Made by a program: the position numbers and the translations under genes. From CAKSQL01 sp045649415 (GTDB lineage Bacteria > Bacillota > Clostridia > UBA1381): a DNA stretch of 64,000 nt. The number at the start of each line of letters is the position of its first letter. The stretch's first letter is position 1. The stretch covers positions 1 to 64,000 of the forward strand of contig JAZRPY010000022.1 in NCBI GenBank assembly GCA_045649415.1. The letters run 5' to 3'. The notes beneath the pieces were generated by a model. The model ran no database searches. It was given only the letters and a program-made list of their open reading frames with translations, and was not told where the DNA came from. Below, piece after piece: positions 16,021 through 24,008 of this stretch.

Positions 16021-16373
16021 ATATTTTCCCCTCCCATATCCTTCAATTCCTTATGGAGTCTTGCAGCAGTTTCATAGTCTTCATCTTTGACTGCATTTTT
16101 AATCAATCGTTTCAGTTCTTCATATCTCTTTTTAAGCTTCAATTCACCTTTACATCTTGAAGGAATTTTTCCTGTATGCTCACTTTTATGATGAATTTGT
16201 TTCACAGTTGCCTCGATGGGTTCTTTAAAAGTTTCAAAGCACTTTTCACAACCAATTTTCCCTGTTTTCTGAAGTGTTGAATAGGTCATTCCACATTGTG
16301 GACAGCTTTTTTCCTCTCTGTACACAGGGTACATATCAAAAGCATCAAAAAATTCTGAAAATAAATCAAACAT
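16017..16373 (-). CDS. mcsA: McsA, zinc-binding activator of McsB
   Basis: 118 residues, shorter than the ~185 of Bacillus. It keeps one CxxC pair block (CPQCGMTY ... GCEKC) and a C-terminal UVR motif (~82-115, AVKDEDYETAARLHKELKDM) that couples it to ClpC/McsB. Bacillus McsA has two zinc-finger blocks; here one seems missing or reduced at the N-terminus. Second gene of the operon, 19 bp after ctsR. Confidence 0.88.
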   Translation of the reverse strand: MFDLFSEFFDAFDMYPVYREEKSCPQCGMTYSTLQKTGKIGCEKCFETFKEPIEATVKQIHHKSEHTGKIPSRCKGELKLKKRYEELKRLIKNAVKDEDYETAARLHKELKDMGGENI

Positions 16374-16392
16374 AATTATTACTTCCTTTCAT

Positions 16393-16833
16393 TTATATAT
16401 TGTTTAATAAAACATTCTTTAAAATTTTAGCTCTTACTTTTTTATTTTCTCTTCCACTATCAGAAAGACTATTTTCACTGACAGCAGTTAAAATAAGCTC
16501 GGCCTCTTTTTTTGACAATACATCCTTTGAATACAAATATCCAATCAAGGATTTTGCATTATTATAGTCAATTTCATTTCCAACCAACGATATAGTGTGA
16601 ATTAAATCATCCTCCGCCTCTACTCGTTTGATTTTCAAAAATCCTCCCCCACCTCGTCTCGACTCTACAATATATCCTCTCTCAGGGGAAAATCTTGTTG
16701 ATATAACATAATTTATCTGTGACGGAACACAATTGAATATAGATGCAAGCTCATTTCTACCGATTTCAACAAGGTTATCGTCATTTTTTAAAAGCTCAAT
16801 TATAAAGCTTTCTATTCTGTCACTTATACCCAT
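16393..16833 (-). CDS. ctsR: Transcriptional repressor CtsR
   Basis: 146 residues. Winged helix-turn-helix N-terminal domain with RNELASIFNCVPSQINYVIS and the glycine-rich wing ESRRGGGGFLKIKRV that contacts the heptad operator, plus a C-terminal dimerisation domain. It represses the clp stress regulon until McsB or heat inactivates it. The ATG at 16833 is chosen: GAGGT lies 7 nt upstream. A GTG three codons earlier overlaps that site. First gene of ctsR-mcsA-mcsB-clpC. Confidence 0.95.
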   Translation of the reverse strand: MGISDRIESFIIELLKNDDNLVEIGRNELASIFNCVPSQINYVISTRFSPERGYIVESRRGGGGFLKIKRVEAEDDLIHTISLVGNEIDYNNAKSLIGYLYSKDVLSKKEAELILTAVSENSLSDSGRENKKVRAKILKNVLLNNI

Positions 16834-16847
16834 TTTACACACCTCTT

Positions 16848-16909
16848 TTTGACTTTGACTTTCTTTGACCTTTCGTATTGATTATAGCACCACATGAAAT
16901 AAATGTCAA
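16848..16909 (-). promoter_or_regulatory. ctsR operon promoter with CtsR heptad operator
   Basis: On the minus strand TTGACA (16909-16904), 17 bp, TATAAT (16886-16881). Directly downstream is the CtsR box GGTCAAA-N3-AGTCAAA (16871-16854), followed by a third GTCAAA copy (16853-16848). Its position over the start region implies autorepression. Confidence 0.92.
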
Positions 16910-16931
16910 TGAATAAATCATATAAAATTTA

Positions 16932-16962
16932 TGAATTTTTTATGAATAAGATTTCCATTATA
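16932..16962 (+). promoter_or_regulatory. Possible sigma-G-type promoter of cwlD
   Basis: TGAATT (16932-16937), 18 bp, CATTATA (16956-16962). The -10 fits the forespore sigma-G pattern CATnnTA and cwlD is a sporulation gene in relatives. The -35 is only approximate, so this is tentative. Confidence 0.3.
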
Positions 16963-17033
16963 CTTTCCTATCATTTGCTTTATTTTAACAACATATAAAT
17001 AAATTATCTTTATTTTTAGAAAGGAATGATATT

Positions 17034-17735
17034 TTGTATATAACATTTTCTTTTAAAAAAGCTGTATGGGGAATTATATTTTCCATAGTCGGATTATCAA
17101 TCGGGGTTTTATTAAAGTTTTCTCCTTCCTTTTTAACCTCTGCATCCTCTCCTGAATTAGTTATAATTATAGATGCAGGGCATGGTACACCCGACGGTGG
17201 AGCAGTTGGTATAAATGGAACTATTGAAGAAGAAATAAATTTAAAAATAGCTAAAAAGCTGAATGAGGTTCTAATAGGAAAAGGAATAAAAACTATAATG
17301 ACAAGAACAACAAACAATAGCTTGAGTATATTAAATGCCGATATTGCTAAAATGAAAAAAGAAGATATGAATAAACGACTCAATATTATGAAAAACTCAA
17401 ACGCCGACCTTTTTGTGAGCATACATATGAATTTTTTCAAAGGTGCATCAGTTAATGGCTTGAGAATATTCTATTCTGCAAATCACGAAAAAATAAAGCC
17501 TTTAGCCGAAAACATACAATCAAAAATGAGTGAGATAACAGGCGCTAAAACAACTGCAGTGAAATCTGCAGACAGGTCGCTTTTCTTAATGAAAAATCCA
17601 CCTATTCCTGCAATTTTAGTAGAATGTGGATTTCTTTCTAATGCCGAAGAAGAGAAAAAACTCAATGATGAGGATTATCAATCACGCTTAGCGTGGGCAA
17701 TTGCATCTGCAATCGAGAAGTATTATATAGAATAA
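17034..17735 (+). CDS. cwlD: N-acetylmuramoyl-L-alanine amidase, CwlD type
   Basis: 233 residues. A membrane anchor (~8-28) is followed by an Amidase_3 domain with zinc ligands in IDAGHGTPDGGAVG (His), the Glu of EEEINLKIAKKL and SIHMN (His), and the catalytic-site region ILVECGFLSN. CwlD removes side peptides to make muramic delta-lactam in spore cortex. Start is TTG 17034 after AAAGGA; no ATG alternative fits. Divergent from ctsR with a ~200-bp gap holding promoters for each side. Confidence 0.88.
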   Translation: MYITFSFKKAVWGIIFSIVGLSIGVLLKFSPSFLTSASSPELVIIIDAGHGTPDGGAVGINGTIEEEINLKIAKKLNEVLIGKGIKTIMTRTTNNSLSILNADIAKMKKEDMNKRLNIMKNSNADLFVSIHMNFFKGASVNGLRIFYSANHEKIKPLAENIQSKMSEITGAKTTAVKSADRSLFLMKNPPIPAILVECGFLSNAEEEKKLNDEDYQSRLAWAIASAIEKYYIE

Positions 17736-17744
17736 AAAAAGCAA

Positions 17745-17870
17745 AGAAAAAACACCCTGAATAGTCGTAGGCCTAACACTGATTCAAGTTTTCCTGCTAA
17801 GTATGGCTGTACTTTAACAAAAAAGCTTCAATTAACAGATATCTTCCAACTAATCTTGGTGTTTCTCCAT
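17745..17870 (-). ncRNA. Possible structured RNA or decayed sequence between cwlD and the PHP gene
   Basis: The ~175-bp gap holds no gene. AAACACC (17864-17858 on minus) can close against GGTGTTT (17756-17750), enclosing ~100 nt, and within it TGAAT-AGT pairs with ACT-ATTCA around a palindromic TAGGCCTA (17758-17786). On the minus strand a T-rich tail follows. This could be a small RNA or merely a terminator for the convergent genes; one minus frame also stays open for ~32 codons (includes TPRLVGRYL) without a recognisable family. Confidence 0.22.
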
Positions 17871-17910
17871 AAGTGAATATGATATATAAAGCATTGGATG
17901 TGAAGTTTTC

Positions 17911-18558
17911 TCAAGCAAATAATATTTCAACACCCAAGTTGCTTACAAAATTTGTTGCACGCTTCAACCTTGATGCATCATATACTGAAATGTTATGAGT
18001 GTCAGAACCGATACTCATTTTTATACCACTTCGTGCAATTCTTTTCTGCTTTTCAGGATTTGTGAGAAAATCGTAATAGTAATTATAATTACCTGATGTG
18101 TTTAACTCCCAAAAAACATCAGCCTCTCTCATATATGAGAGAACATCCATGCCATATCTTTCCGATAATAAAAATACATCTGTGTGGGCAAGTCCAACAG
18201 GGCATTTGAATCGCCTTCGCCATTCCATAAACTCATAAAAGTCCATCGCCCTTGTACTATCCAACGATTCAAACAAGCAATAATCAAGCTTATCCGATTC
18301 AGATTTAATAAAATCGTTTGGCATAGGTCTTGTGCCTATTTCCAATCCACATAAAACCTTAATTCTGCCACTAAACTCCTCTTTTAAGGAATTTATCTCG
18401 TTGATGTATTCATACAGTCCTTCACAGATCGAAAATTGGTGGTCACTTATCCCAACAACATCTACACCATTTGCCATTGCATTTTCCACTATCTCAAAAG
18501 GCGTATTTACCCCATCATAGCTGTACAATGTATGGTTATGCAAATCAGTTATAAACAT
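17911..18558 (-). CDS. PHP-domain metal-dependent phosphoesterase
   Basis: 215 residues. PHP fold with motif 1 DLHNHTLYSYDG, motif 2 VVGISDHQF, CGLEIG (motif 3 Glu), LAHTDVF and the C-terminal GSDTHNISVYD, giving the full set of His/Asp/Glu metal ligands. Relatives include histidinol-phosphatase-like and nucleotide phosphoesterases; the substrate cannot be told. No histidine or polymerase genes adjoin it. Single gene, convergent with cwlD and divergent from galE. Confidence 0.85.
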   Translation of the reverse strand: MFITDLHNHTLYSYDGVNTPFEIVENAMANGVDVVGISDHQFSICEGLYEYINEINSLKEEFSGRIKVLCGLEIGTRPMPNDFIKSESDKLDYCLFESLDSTRAMDFYEFMEWRRRFKCPVGLAHTDVFLLSERYGMDVLSYMREADVFWELNTSGNYNYYYDFLTNPEKQKRIARSGIKMSIGSDTHNISVYDASRLKRATNFVSNLGVEILFA

Positions 18559-18659
18559 AAATTTCCACCTCTGTAAAGGCTAGTATAACACATAAATTTC
18601 AAAATTTCAATAGTTAATTTCAATTTTGTTGCAAAATTTTTTATTTTTGTTAAATTTAC

Positions 18660-18688
18660 TTGAAAAAAACGCTGACTTGTTATATAAT
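18660..18688 (+). promoter_or_regulatory. Sigma-A promoter of galE
   Basis: TTGAAA (18660-18665), 17 bp, TATAAT (18683-18688), with the ribosome site 23 nt further on. Confidence 0.75.
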
Positions 18689-18724
18689 AAATAAGTAAAT
18701 AAGACAATAAAAGGAGTGTACATA

Positions 18725-19738
18725 ATGAATATTTTAGTTACAGGTGGAACTGGTTATATCGGAAGCCACACAACAGTTGAGCTTATAAACAAAGGTCACA
18801 AGGTTGTTGTACTTGACAATCTAAGTAATTCAAGCGAGAAATCATTAGATGTTATCGAGAAAATAACAGGCACAAGACCTGATTTTTATAAAATAGATTT
18901 ATTAGACTATTCAGCAGTTGATAAGTGCTTTTTAGAGAATAATTTCGAAGCAGTAATTCATTTTGCAGGCTTAAAGGCAGTTGGTGAATCTTGCAAAATT
19001 CCAATTAAATATTATCATAACAATATAACAGGCACTCTAAACCTTGTTGATATAATGGAAAAGCACAATTGCTTCAATCTTGTTTTTTCATCTTCTGCAA
19101 CAGTTTATGGAATGCCCAAAACCGTGCCTATAAAGGAGGATTTCCCTTTATCTACAACTAATCCTTACGGTTCAACAAAGCTTATGATAGAAGGAATTTT
19201 AACCGATGTATTTAAAGCAAATGATAAATGGTCTATTACACTTTTGAGATACTTCAATCCAATCGGTGCACACAAAAGTGGTGAAATGGGTGAAGATCCA
19301 AAGGGTATCCCCAACAACCTTCTCCCCTATATTGCTCAAGTGGCAGTTGGAAAACTTGATTATGTTCATGTTTTCGGCAACGACTATGACACTCCTGACG
19401 GAACAGGTGTGAGAGATTATATTCATGTTGTGGATTTAGCTATGGGCCATGTTAAAGCAATTGAGAAAAAATCAAACAATGCAGGAGTCCACATCTTCAA
19501 TTTGGGCACAGGCAACGGATATTCGGTGCTTGATATGATTAAGGCATTCGAAAAGGCTTGTGGCAAGGAAATTGAATATAAAATAGAAGCTCGTCGTTCA
19601 GGTGATATCGCTATATGCTATGCAGATGCATCAAAGGCAAAAGCAGAGCTTGATTGGTCAGCAGAAAGAGAAATTGATGAAATGTGTGAAGACAGCTGGC
19701 GCTGGCAAAAAAATCATCCTAACGGATTTAAAGACTGA
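18725..19738 (+). CDS. galE: UDP-glucose 4-epimerase
   Basis: 337 residues. Extended short-chain dehydrogenase: NAD-binding GGTGYIGSHT at the start, HFAGLKAVGES, and the catalytic pair with YGSTK (Tyr-x-x-x-Lys) near residue 148 after FSSSATVYG. It interconverts UDP-glucose and UDP-galactose for Leloir metabolism and glycan synthesis. ATG 18725 is preceded by AAGGAG at 8 nt; the GTG inside that ribosome site is not the start. Monocistronic with its own promoter and terminator. Confidence 0.96.
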   Translation: MNILVTGGTGYIGSHTTVELINKGHKVVVLDNLSNSSEKSLDVIEKITGTRPDFYKIDLLDYSAVDKCFLENNFEAVIHFAGLKAVGESCKIPIKYYHNNITGTLNLVDIMEKHNCFNLVFSSSATVYGMPKTVPIKEDFPLSTTNPYGSTKLMIEGILTDVFKANDKWSITLLRYFNPIGAHKSGEMGEDPKGIPNNLLPYIAQVAVGKLDYVHVFGNDYDTPDGTGVRDYIHVVDLAMGHVKAIEKKSNNAGVHIFNLGTGNGYSVLDMIKAFEKACGKEIEYKIEARRSGDIAICYADASKAKAELDWSAEREIDEMCEDSWRWQKNHPNGFKD

Positions 19739-19744
19739 TATAAT

Positions 19745-19773
19745 AAAAAGACATCTTAACCGATGTCTTTTTT
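19745..19773 (+). terminator. Terminator of galE
   Basis: AAAAAGACATC pairs with GATGTCTTTTT around a TTAACC loop, followed by more Ts. Confidence 0.85.
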
Positions 19774-19820
19774 CTAAAACAAACTAATAAAAAATCGGAA
19801 CAAGCTCTCCTGTTCCGATA

Positions 19821-19896
19821 TGGTCGGAGTGACAGGACTTGAACCTGCGGCACCTAGACCCCCAGTCTAGTGCGCTACCACCTGCGCTACACCCCG
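19821..19896 (-). tRNA. tRNA-Pro, anticodon GGG
   Basis: 76-nt cloverleaf with encoded CCA. Acceptor CGGGGTG pairs with CACTCCG (one G-T), the anticodon stem is CTAGA/TCTAG with loop CTGGGGG, and the T arm contains GGTTCAAGTCC. The loop places GGG at 34-36 and G at 37 and 38, so C32 and G38 could pair, which is unusual. Third of a tRNA trio. Confidence 0.92.
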
Positions 19897-19902
19897 ATAT
19901 AA

Positions 19903-19979
19903 TGGTCGGGATGACAGGATTTGAACCTGCGGCCCCTACGTCCCGAACGTAGTGCTCTACCAAACTGAGCCACATCCCG
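19903..19979 (-). tRNA. tRNA-Pro, anticodon CGG
   Basis: 77-nt cloverleaf with encoded CCA. Acceptor CGGGATG/CATCCCG, D arm GCTCAGTTTGGTAGAGC, anticodon stem CTACG/CGTAG with loop TTCGGGA, T arm GGTTCAAATCC. It reads CCG. Confidence 0.95.
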
Positions 19980-19985
19980 GTGATC

Positions 19986-20062
19986 TGGTACGCCAGGAGG
20001 GATTCGAACCCCCGACCTTTTGGTTCGTAGCCAAACACTCTATCCAACTGAGCTACTGGCGC
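19986..20062 (-). tRNA. tRNA-Arg, anticodon ACG
   Basis: 77-nt cloverleaf with encoded CCA. Acceptor GCGCCAG/CTGGCGT, D arm GCTCAGTTGGATAGAGT, anticodon stem TTTGG/CCAAA with loop CTACGAA, T arm GGTTCGAATCC. A34 is presumably deaminated to inosine to read CGU, CGC and CGA. First gene of the tRNA transcript. Confidence 0.95.
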
Positions 20063-20091
20063 ATACTCATCCTTTTCAGACCACGCATAAT

Positions 20092-20120
20092 ATTTTAGCA
20101 TTATTTATAGCATTTGTCAA
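20092..20120 (-). promoter_or_regulatory. Sigma-A promoter of the tRNA Arg-Pro-Pro cluster
   Basis: Minus strand TTGACA (20120-20115), 17 bp, TAAAAT (20097-20092), 30 nt before the tRNA-Arg 5' end. Confidence 0.8.
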
Positions 20121-20167
20121 GAGTTTTCTGAAAAATAAATAATAAATTACAACAAGGAATACTAAAT

Positions 20168-21115
20168 ATGAAAAAACTAACTATAAACAAAAATGATTCA
20201 GGGCAAAGAGTTGATAAGTTTATAACTAAATATATGCCAAGCCTTCCTGTGAGTATGATGTACAAGGGCTTTCGCAAAAATTGCGTTAAAATAAATGGCA
20301 GGCACGAAAAGGATTCATCAAGAAAGCTTTCAGAGGGCGATATAATCGAGTTATATTTCAAGGATGAGTTTTTCATAACTCCTGATCCTGATATGGCATA
20401 TTTGAATATCGAGCCAAACCTTAATATTATATATGAAGATAAAAATATTATTCTGGTGGATAAAAAACCGGGAATGGTTGTTCACGCCGACGATAATGGC
20501 GATACAAATACCCTGATTGAGCATATAAAAAGCTATCTTTATAAAAAAGGAGAATTCGTTCCCGATAATGAGCACACCTTTGTTCCCTCTCTCTGCAATA
20601 GAATTGACAGAAATACAGGTGGTATTGTGATTGCTGCAAAAAATGCAGAATCTTTAAGAATTTTAAACCAAAAAATAAAGGACAGAGAATTGAAAAAGGA
20701 ATACCTGTGCATCATTAACGGCTATCTTGATAAAAAGGAAGACACTCTTTCAGGCTTTTTATTAAAGGACGAAAAGAAAAAACAGGTTTTCATATATAAA
20801 ACACCAAGACCTAATGCAAAGACCATTAAAACAAAATATAAAGTATTAAAAGAGAAAAACAATTTTTCCTTGGTTGAGGTCGAGCTTTTAACAGGCAGAA
20901 CTCACCAGATAAGAGCACATTTTGCATCAATTGGTCATCCACTTTTAGGTGACGCAAAATATGGAAAACCAAATAAAGAGCTAAATTTCAAGCATCAGGC
21001 CTTATATTCATATAAGCTTACCTTCACATTCAAAACCGATAGTGGAATACTTGATTATCTAAATAATCGATGCTTTAGAGTTGAAAATGTGGAGTTTTTA
21101 AAGCTTTTTGATTAA
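20168..21115 (+). CDS. RluA-family pseudouridine synthase
   Basis: 315 residues. N-terminal S4 RNA-binding domain (~13-70, GQRVDKFITKYMPSLP), then the catalytic domain with NRIDRNTGGIVIAAKN, whose Asp is the nucleophile (~residue 147), and LLTGRTHQIRAHFASIGHPLLGD. Converts uridines to pseudouridine in rRNA, probably 23S as for RluC/RluD; the exact site is not determinable. AAGGAA before ATG 20168. Divergent from the tRNA cluster. Confidence 0.92.
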   Translation: MKKLTINKNDSGQRVDKFITKYMPSLPVSMMYKGFRKNCVKINGRHEKDSSRKLSEGDIIELYFKDEFFITPDPDMAYLNIEPNLNIIYEDKNIILVDKKPGMVVHADDNGDTNTLIEHIKSYLYKKGEFVPDNEHTFVPSLCNRIDRNTGGIVIAAKNAESLRILNQKIKDRELKKEYLCIINGYLDKKEDTLSGFLLKDEKKKQVFIYKTPRPNAKTIKTKYKVLKEKNNFSLVEVELLTGRTHQIRAHFASIGHPLLGDAKYGKPNKELNFKHQALYSYKLTFTFKTDSGILDYLNNRCFRVENVEFLKLFD

Positions 21116-21130
21116 ATTTTTAAAAAAGTG

Positions 21131-21159
21131 TTGACAAACAACAACTTATGTGCTACAAT
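21131..21159 (+). promoter_or_regulatory. Promoter of the infC-rpmI-rplT operon
   Basis: TTGACA (21131-21136), 17 bp, TACAAT (21154-21159), starting a ~190-nt leader. Confidence 0.85.
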
Positions 21160-21165
21160 ATTTGA

Positions 21166-21359
21166 GTAAAACAAGCAGGACTTAATCTGTTCTCACCGTA
21201 CGGTAATGAAGCTTTACGGTAAATATTCACATTATTTTATTTTGTGTTTATTATCGGATTGCGTCTTTGCAATCCGTTTTTTATTCCTTCGATGAAAATC
21301 GGGTTAAAAAACTGCTTAGGTTACAATAAAACATTTAAAAATTCCAAGGAGGGATTACC
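21166..21359 (+). promoter_or_regulatory. infC operon leader, L20-type attenuator
   Basis: The ~190-nt untranslated leader before infC holds an intrinsic terminator (21255-21276: CGGATTGC/GCAATCCG arms, then TTTTTT) well ahead of the start codon, plus an earlier stem ACCGTA/TACGGT (~21198-21222). In other Bacillota the leader of this operon binds ribosomal protein L20, the product of the last gene, and terminates transcription. Position and order fit; I did not verify the L20-binding structure. Confidence 0.6.
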
Positions 21360-21875
21360 ATAGCTAGTAAAGAATTACAAATCAACGAGGAAATTCACGA
21401 TAAGGAAATCCGTGTTATTTCAGACTCAGGTGAGCAATTAGGCGTTATGTCAGCAGCTCAAGCTATTGAATTAGCTTACAAAAACAGCCTTGATTTAGTT
21501 AAGATTGCGCCAAATGCCGAACCACCAGTGTGTAAAATAATGGATTATGGTAAGTACAAATTTGAACTTGCAAAGCGTGAAAAGGAAAATCGCAAAAACC
21601 AAAAAACAATGAATATCAAAGAGGTTCAGTTGTCACCCTCTATTGATACAAATGATTTTAACACCAAATGCAGAAATGCTATGAAGTTCTTAAAAAATGG
21701 TGATAAGGTTAAGGTTACTGTGCGTTTTCGTGGTCGTGAGGTTAGTCATTCTGAAATTGGTGAGGTTCTACTTCTCCGTTTTGCAGAGATGGCAAAAGAG
21801 GTTGGAAGTATGGAACGCCCTCCCAAGCTTGAAGGCAGGAATATGACAATGTTTTTAGTACCCGTAACACATTAA
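21360..21875 (+). CDS. infC: Translation initiation factor IF-3 (AUA start)
   Basis: 171 residues. N-terminal domain begins ASKELQINEEIHDKEIRVIS and contains APNAEPPVCKIMDYGKYKFE; after the linker the C-terminal 30S-binding domain has KEVQLSPSIDTNDFNTK and VRFRGREVSH. IF-3 keeps ribosomal subunits apart and proofreads start codons. The frame extends upstream of the first ATG (21447) through conserved sequence to ATA 21360, with AAGGAGGG six bases before it. Rare AUU/AUA starts let IF-3 repress its own translation. An in-frame ATT at 21354 abuts the ribosome site and is less likely. Confidence 0.93.
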   Translation: MASKELQINEEIHDKEIRVISDSGEQLGVMSAAQAIELAYKNSLDLVKIAPNAEPPVCKIMDYGKYKFELAKREKENRKNQKTMNIKEVQLSPSIDTNDFNTKCRNAMKFLKNGDKVKVTVRFRGREVSHSEIGEVLLLRFAEMAKEVGSMERPPKLEGRNMTMFLVPVTH

Positions 21876-21907
21876 AATTATTTTAAAATTTGGAAGGAGT
21901 GGTTGAT

Positions 21908-22105
21908 ATGCCTAAAATAAAGACACACAGAGGCGCTGCCAAGAGATTCAATCTTACAAAAAAGGGTAAAGTTAAAATGAATAAGTCTTTCAGAAGACAT
22001 ATTCTAAACAAGAAAACAACTAAGAGAAAGCGTCATTTAAGAAAACAAGCTTATTGCTCAGCTGCTAACGCTGCAGTGATCAAGAAGTTAATTCCTTATA
22101 AATAA
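21908..22105 (+). CDS. rpmI: 50S ribosomal protein L35
   Basis: 65 residues, highly basic, opening MPKIKTHRGAAKRF and closing IKKLIPYK, as in bacterial L35. ATG 21908 follows GGAAGGAG; a TTG at 21890 overlaps that site and is not used. 32 bp after infC. Confidence 0.96.
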   Translation: MPKIKTHRGAAKRFNLTKKGKVKMNKSFRRHILNKKTTKRKRHLRKQAYCSAANAAVIKKLIPYK

Positions 22106-22130
22106 GATTGAAAGAGAGGTTTGATATACT

Positions 22131-22487
22131 ATGGCAAGAGTAAAAGGTGCTTTAAACACAAGAAAAAAACATAAGAAAATTCTAAAGCTTGCTAAGGGCT
22201 TCAGAGGCGGCGAAAGCAGATTATACAGAACAGCTAATCAAGCAGTTATGCGTTCAATGCAGAATGCATACATCGGAAGAAAACGCAGAAAGCGTGATTT
22301 CAGAAGATTATGGATTGCAAGAATCAGTGCTGCTGCTAAGATGAATGGTATGAACTATTCAACATTTATGAACGGTCTTAAGAAGGCTGGTATTGAGATG
22401 AACAGAAAAATGCTTTCTGAAATTGCAATTGCAGATGCTGCTGCATTCACAAAACTTGTTGAGGCTGCTAAGGCTGCATTAAAATAA
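22131..22487 (+). CDS. rplT: 50S ribosomal protein L20
   Basis: 118 residues, the normal length; MARVKGALNTRKKHKKILKL start and GFRGGESRLYRTANQAVMRS block. L20 helps assemble 23S rRNA and is the likely repressor of its own operon through the leader at 21166-21359. Last gene of the operon. Confidence 0.97.
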   Translation: MARVKGALNTRKKHKKILKLAKGFRGGESRLYRTANQAVMRSMQNAYIGRKRRKRDFRRLWIARISAAAKMNGMNYSTFMNGLKKAGIEMNRKMLSEIAIADAAAFTKLVEAAKAALK

Positions 22488-22492
22488 TTACT

Positions 22493-22527
22493 AAAACCCA
22501 AAAACTAATGTTTTTGGGTTTTTAAAT
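22493..22527 (+). terminator. Terminator after rplT
   Basis: AAAACCCAAAAAC (22493-22505) pairs with its complement 22510-22522 around TAAT. Confidence 0.85.
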
Positions 22528-22537
22528 CTTAAAAAAT

Positions 22538-22567
22538 AAAAGGGCTTTTTTAAAAAGCCCTTTTTTT
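22538..22567. terminator. Bidirectional terminator between rplT and asnS
   Basis: AAAGGGCTTTTT and its complement form a 12-bp stem, T-rich on both strands. It can end asnS on the minus strand as well as residual rplT transcription. Confidence 0.8.
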
Positions 22568-22572
22568 ATTCA

Positions 22573-23976
22573 TTAAAACTCTGCATTACCAACTGTTCTT
22601 GGATATGGAATAACATCTCTTATATTAGATACGCCTGTTAAATACATAATAATTCTTTCAAAGCCCAAGCCATAGCCTGCGTGCTTTGTTCCTCCATAGC
22701 GTCTTAGGTTCACATACCACCAGTAGTCCTCTTCCTTCAAGCCTAACTCTTGCATTCTTGCCTGAAGCATTTCCAATCTTTCCTCACGCTGACTACCACC
22801 AATAATTTCACCAACACCAGGAACTAACATATCCATAGCAGCAACAGTTTTTCCGTCATCATTCAATCTCATATAGAAGGATTTGATTTCCTTTGGATAA
22901 TCAATAACAAAAACAGGTTTTTTGAAAATCTGCTCGGTTAAGTATCTTTCGTGCTCTGTCTGTAAGTCACAACCCCACTCAACAGGATACTTAAACTCTG
23001 CCCCACTCTCCTTCAAAAGCTCAACTGCCTTTGTGTAAGTTACTTTTTCATAATCACTCTTTGATAGCTCCACCAATCTATCTTTTAATGTTTTATCAAC
23101 AAAGCTATTAAAGAAATCAATTTCCTGCTCACACTTGTCAAGAACATGGTTGATAATATACTTAATCATATCCCATGCAAGCTGCATATTGTCGTCAAGG
23201 TCTGCAAAAGCAATTTCAGGCTCAATCATCCAGAATTCTGCTGCGTGCCTTGATGTGTTTGAATTTTCTGCACGAAATGTTGGTCCAAATGTATAGATAT
23301 TACCAAATGCCATTGCATAGGTTTCACCCTCAAGCTGACCTGAAACTGTCAGGTTTGCACCTTTTCCAAAAAAGTCTTTTGAAAAATCAATTGTGCCATC
23401 CTCATTCTTTGGTGGGTTCTCCATATCAAGAGTGGTAACCCTAAACATTTCACCTGCACCCTCACAGTCGGAAGCAGTAATAAGTGGTGTATGAACATAA
23501 ACAAATCCTCTGTCATTAAAGAACTTATGGATTGCAAATGCAACCTCACTTCTTACTCTGAAAACTGCAGAAAAAAGATTTGTTCTTGGTCTTAAATACG
23601 CCTGTTCTCTTAAAAACTCAACTGTGTGTCTTTTCTTCTGCAATGGGTAATCAGGAGTTGATGTACCCTCCACCTCGATTGAAATTGCCTTTATTTCAAA
23701 AGGTTGTTTCATCTCAGGAGTTAATGCAACTCTACCCTTTACAACAATCGAAGAGCCAATATTAAGCTTACTGATTTCGTCATAGTTTTCAATAACTTCT
23801 CTTTCAAAAACAACCTGTACACTTTTAAAGCAACTTCCGTCGTTTAAGTCGATAAATCCGAATGCCTTACTGTCACGGATATTTCTAATCCAACCACCAA
23901 CAGTGATTTCTTTATCCGAATAAGACTCTGGACAATCATAAATTTTCTTTACTAATTCTCTAATCATCTTCTCCAC
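22573..23976 (-). CDS. asnS: Asparaginyl-tRNA synthetase
   Basis: 467 residues. N-terminal OB-fold anticodon-binding domain (VGGWIRNIRDSKAFGFIDLNDGS) then class II core with motif 2 near FRAENSNTSRHAAEFWMIEPE and motif 3 GYGLGFERIIMYLTG. The SRHAAEFWMIEPE block distinguishes AsnRS from AspRS. Last gene of a tandem hisS-aspS-unknown-asnS run, so the cell can charge tRNA-Asn directly. Confidence 0.96.
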   Translation of the reverse strand: MEKMIRELVKKIYDCPESYSDKEITVGGWIRNIRDSKAFGFIDLNDGSCFKSVQVVFEREVIENYDEISKLNIGSSIVVKGRVALTPEMKQPFEIKAISIEVEGTSTPDYPLQKKRHTVEFLREQAYLRPRTNLFSAVFRVRSEVAFAIHKFFNDRGFVYVHTPLITASDCEGAGEMFRVTTLDMENPPKNEDGTIDFSKDFFGKGANLTVSGQLEGETYAMAFGNIYTFGPTFRAENSNTSRHAAEFWMIEPEIAFADLDDNMQLAWDMIKYIINHVLDKCEQEIDFFNSFVDKTLKDRLVELSKSDYEKVTYTKAVELLKESGAEFKYPVEWGCDLQTEHERYLTEQIFKKPVFVIDYPKEIKSFYMRLNDDGKTVAAMDMLVPGVGEIIGGSQREERLEMLQARMQELGLKEEDYWWYVNLRRYGGTKHAGYGLGFERIIMYLTGVSNIRDVIPYPRTVGNAEF

Positions 23977-24008
23977 TCCATATACTTTTATTATAAACAG
24001 ATATGTGG

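Noticed and set aside
19784..20101. Open frame of ~105 codons on the minus strand across the tRNA genes
   Set aside because: It is made of three tRNA genes read through; the cloverleaves explain the sequence.
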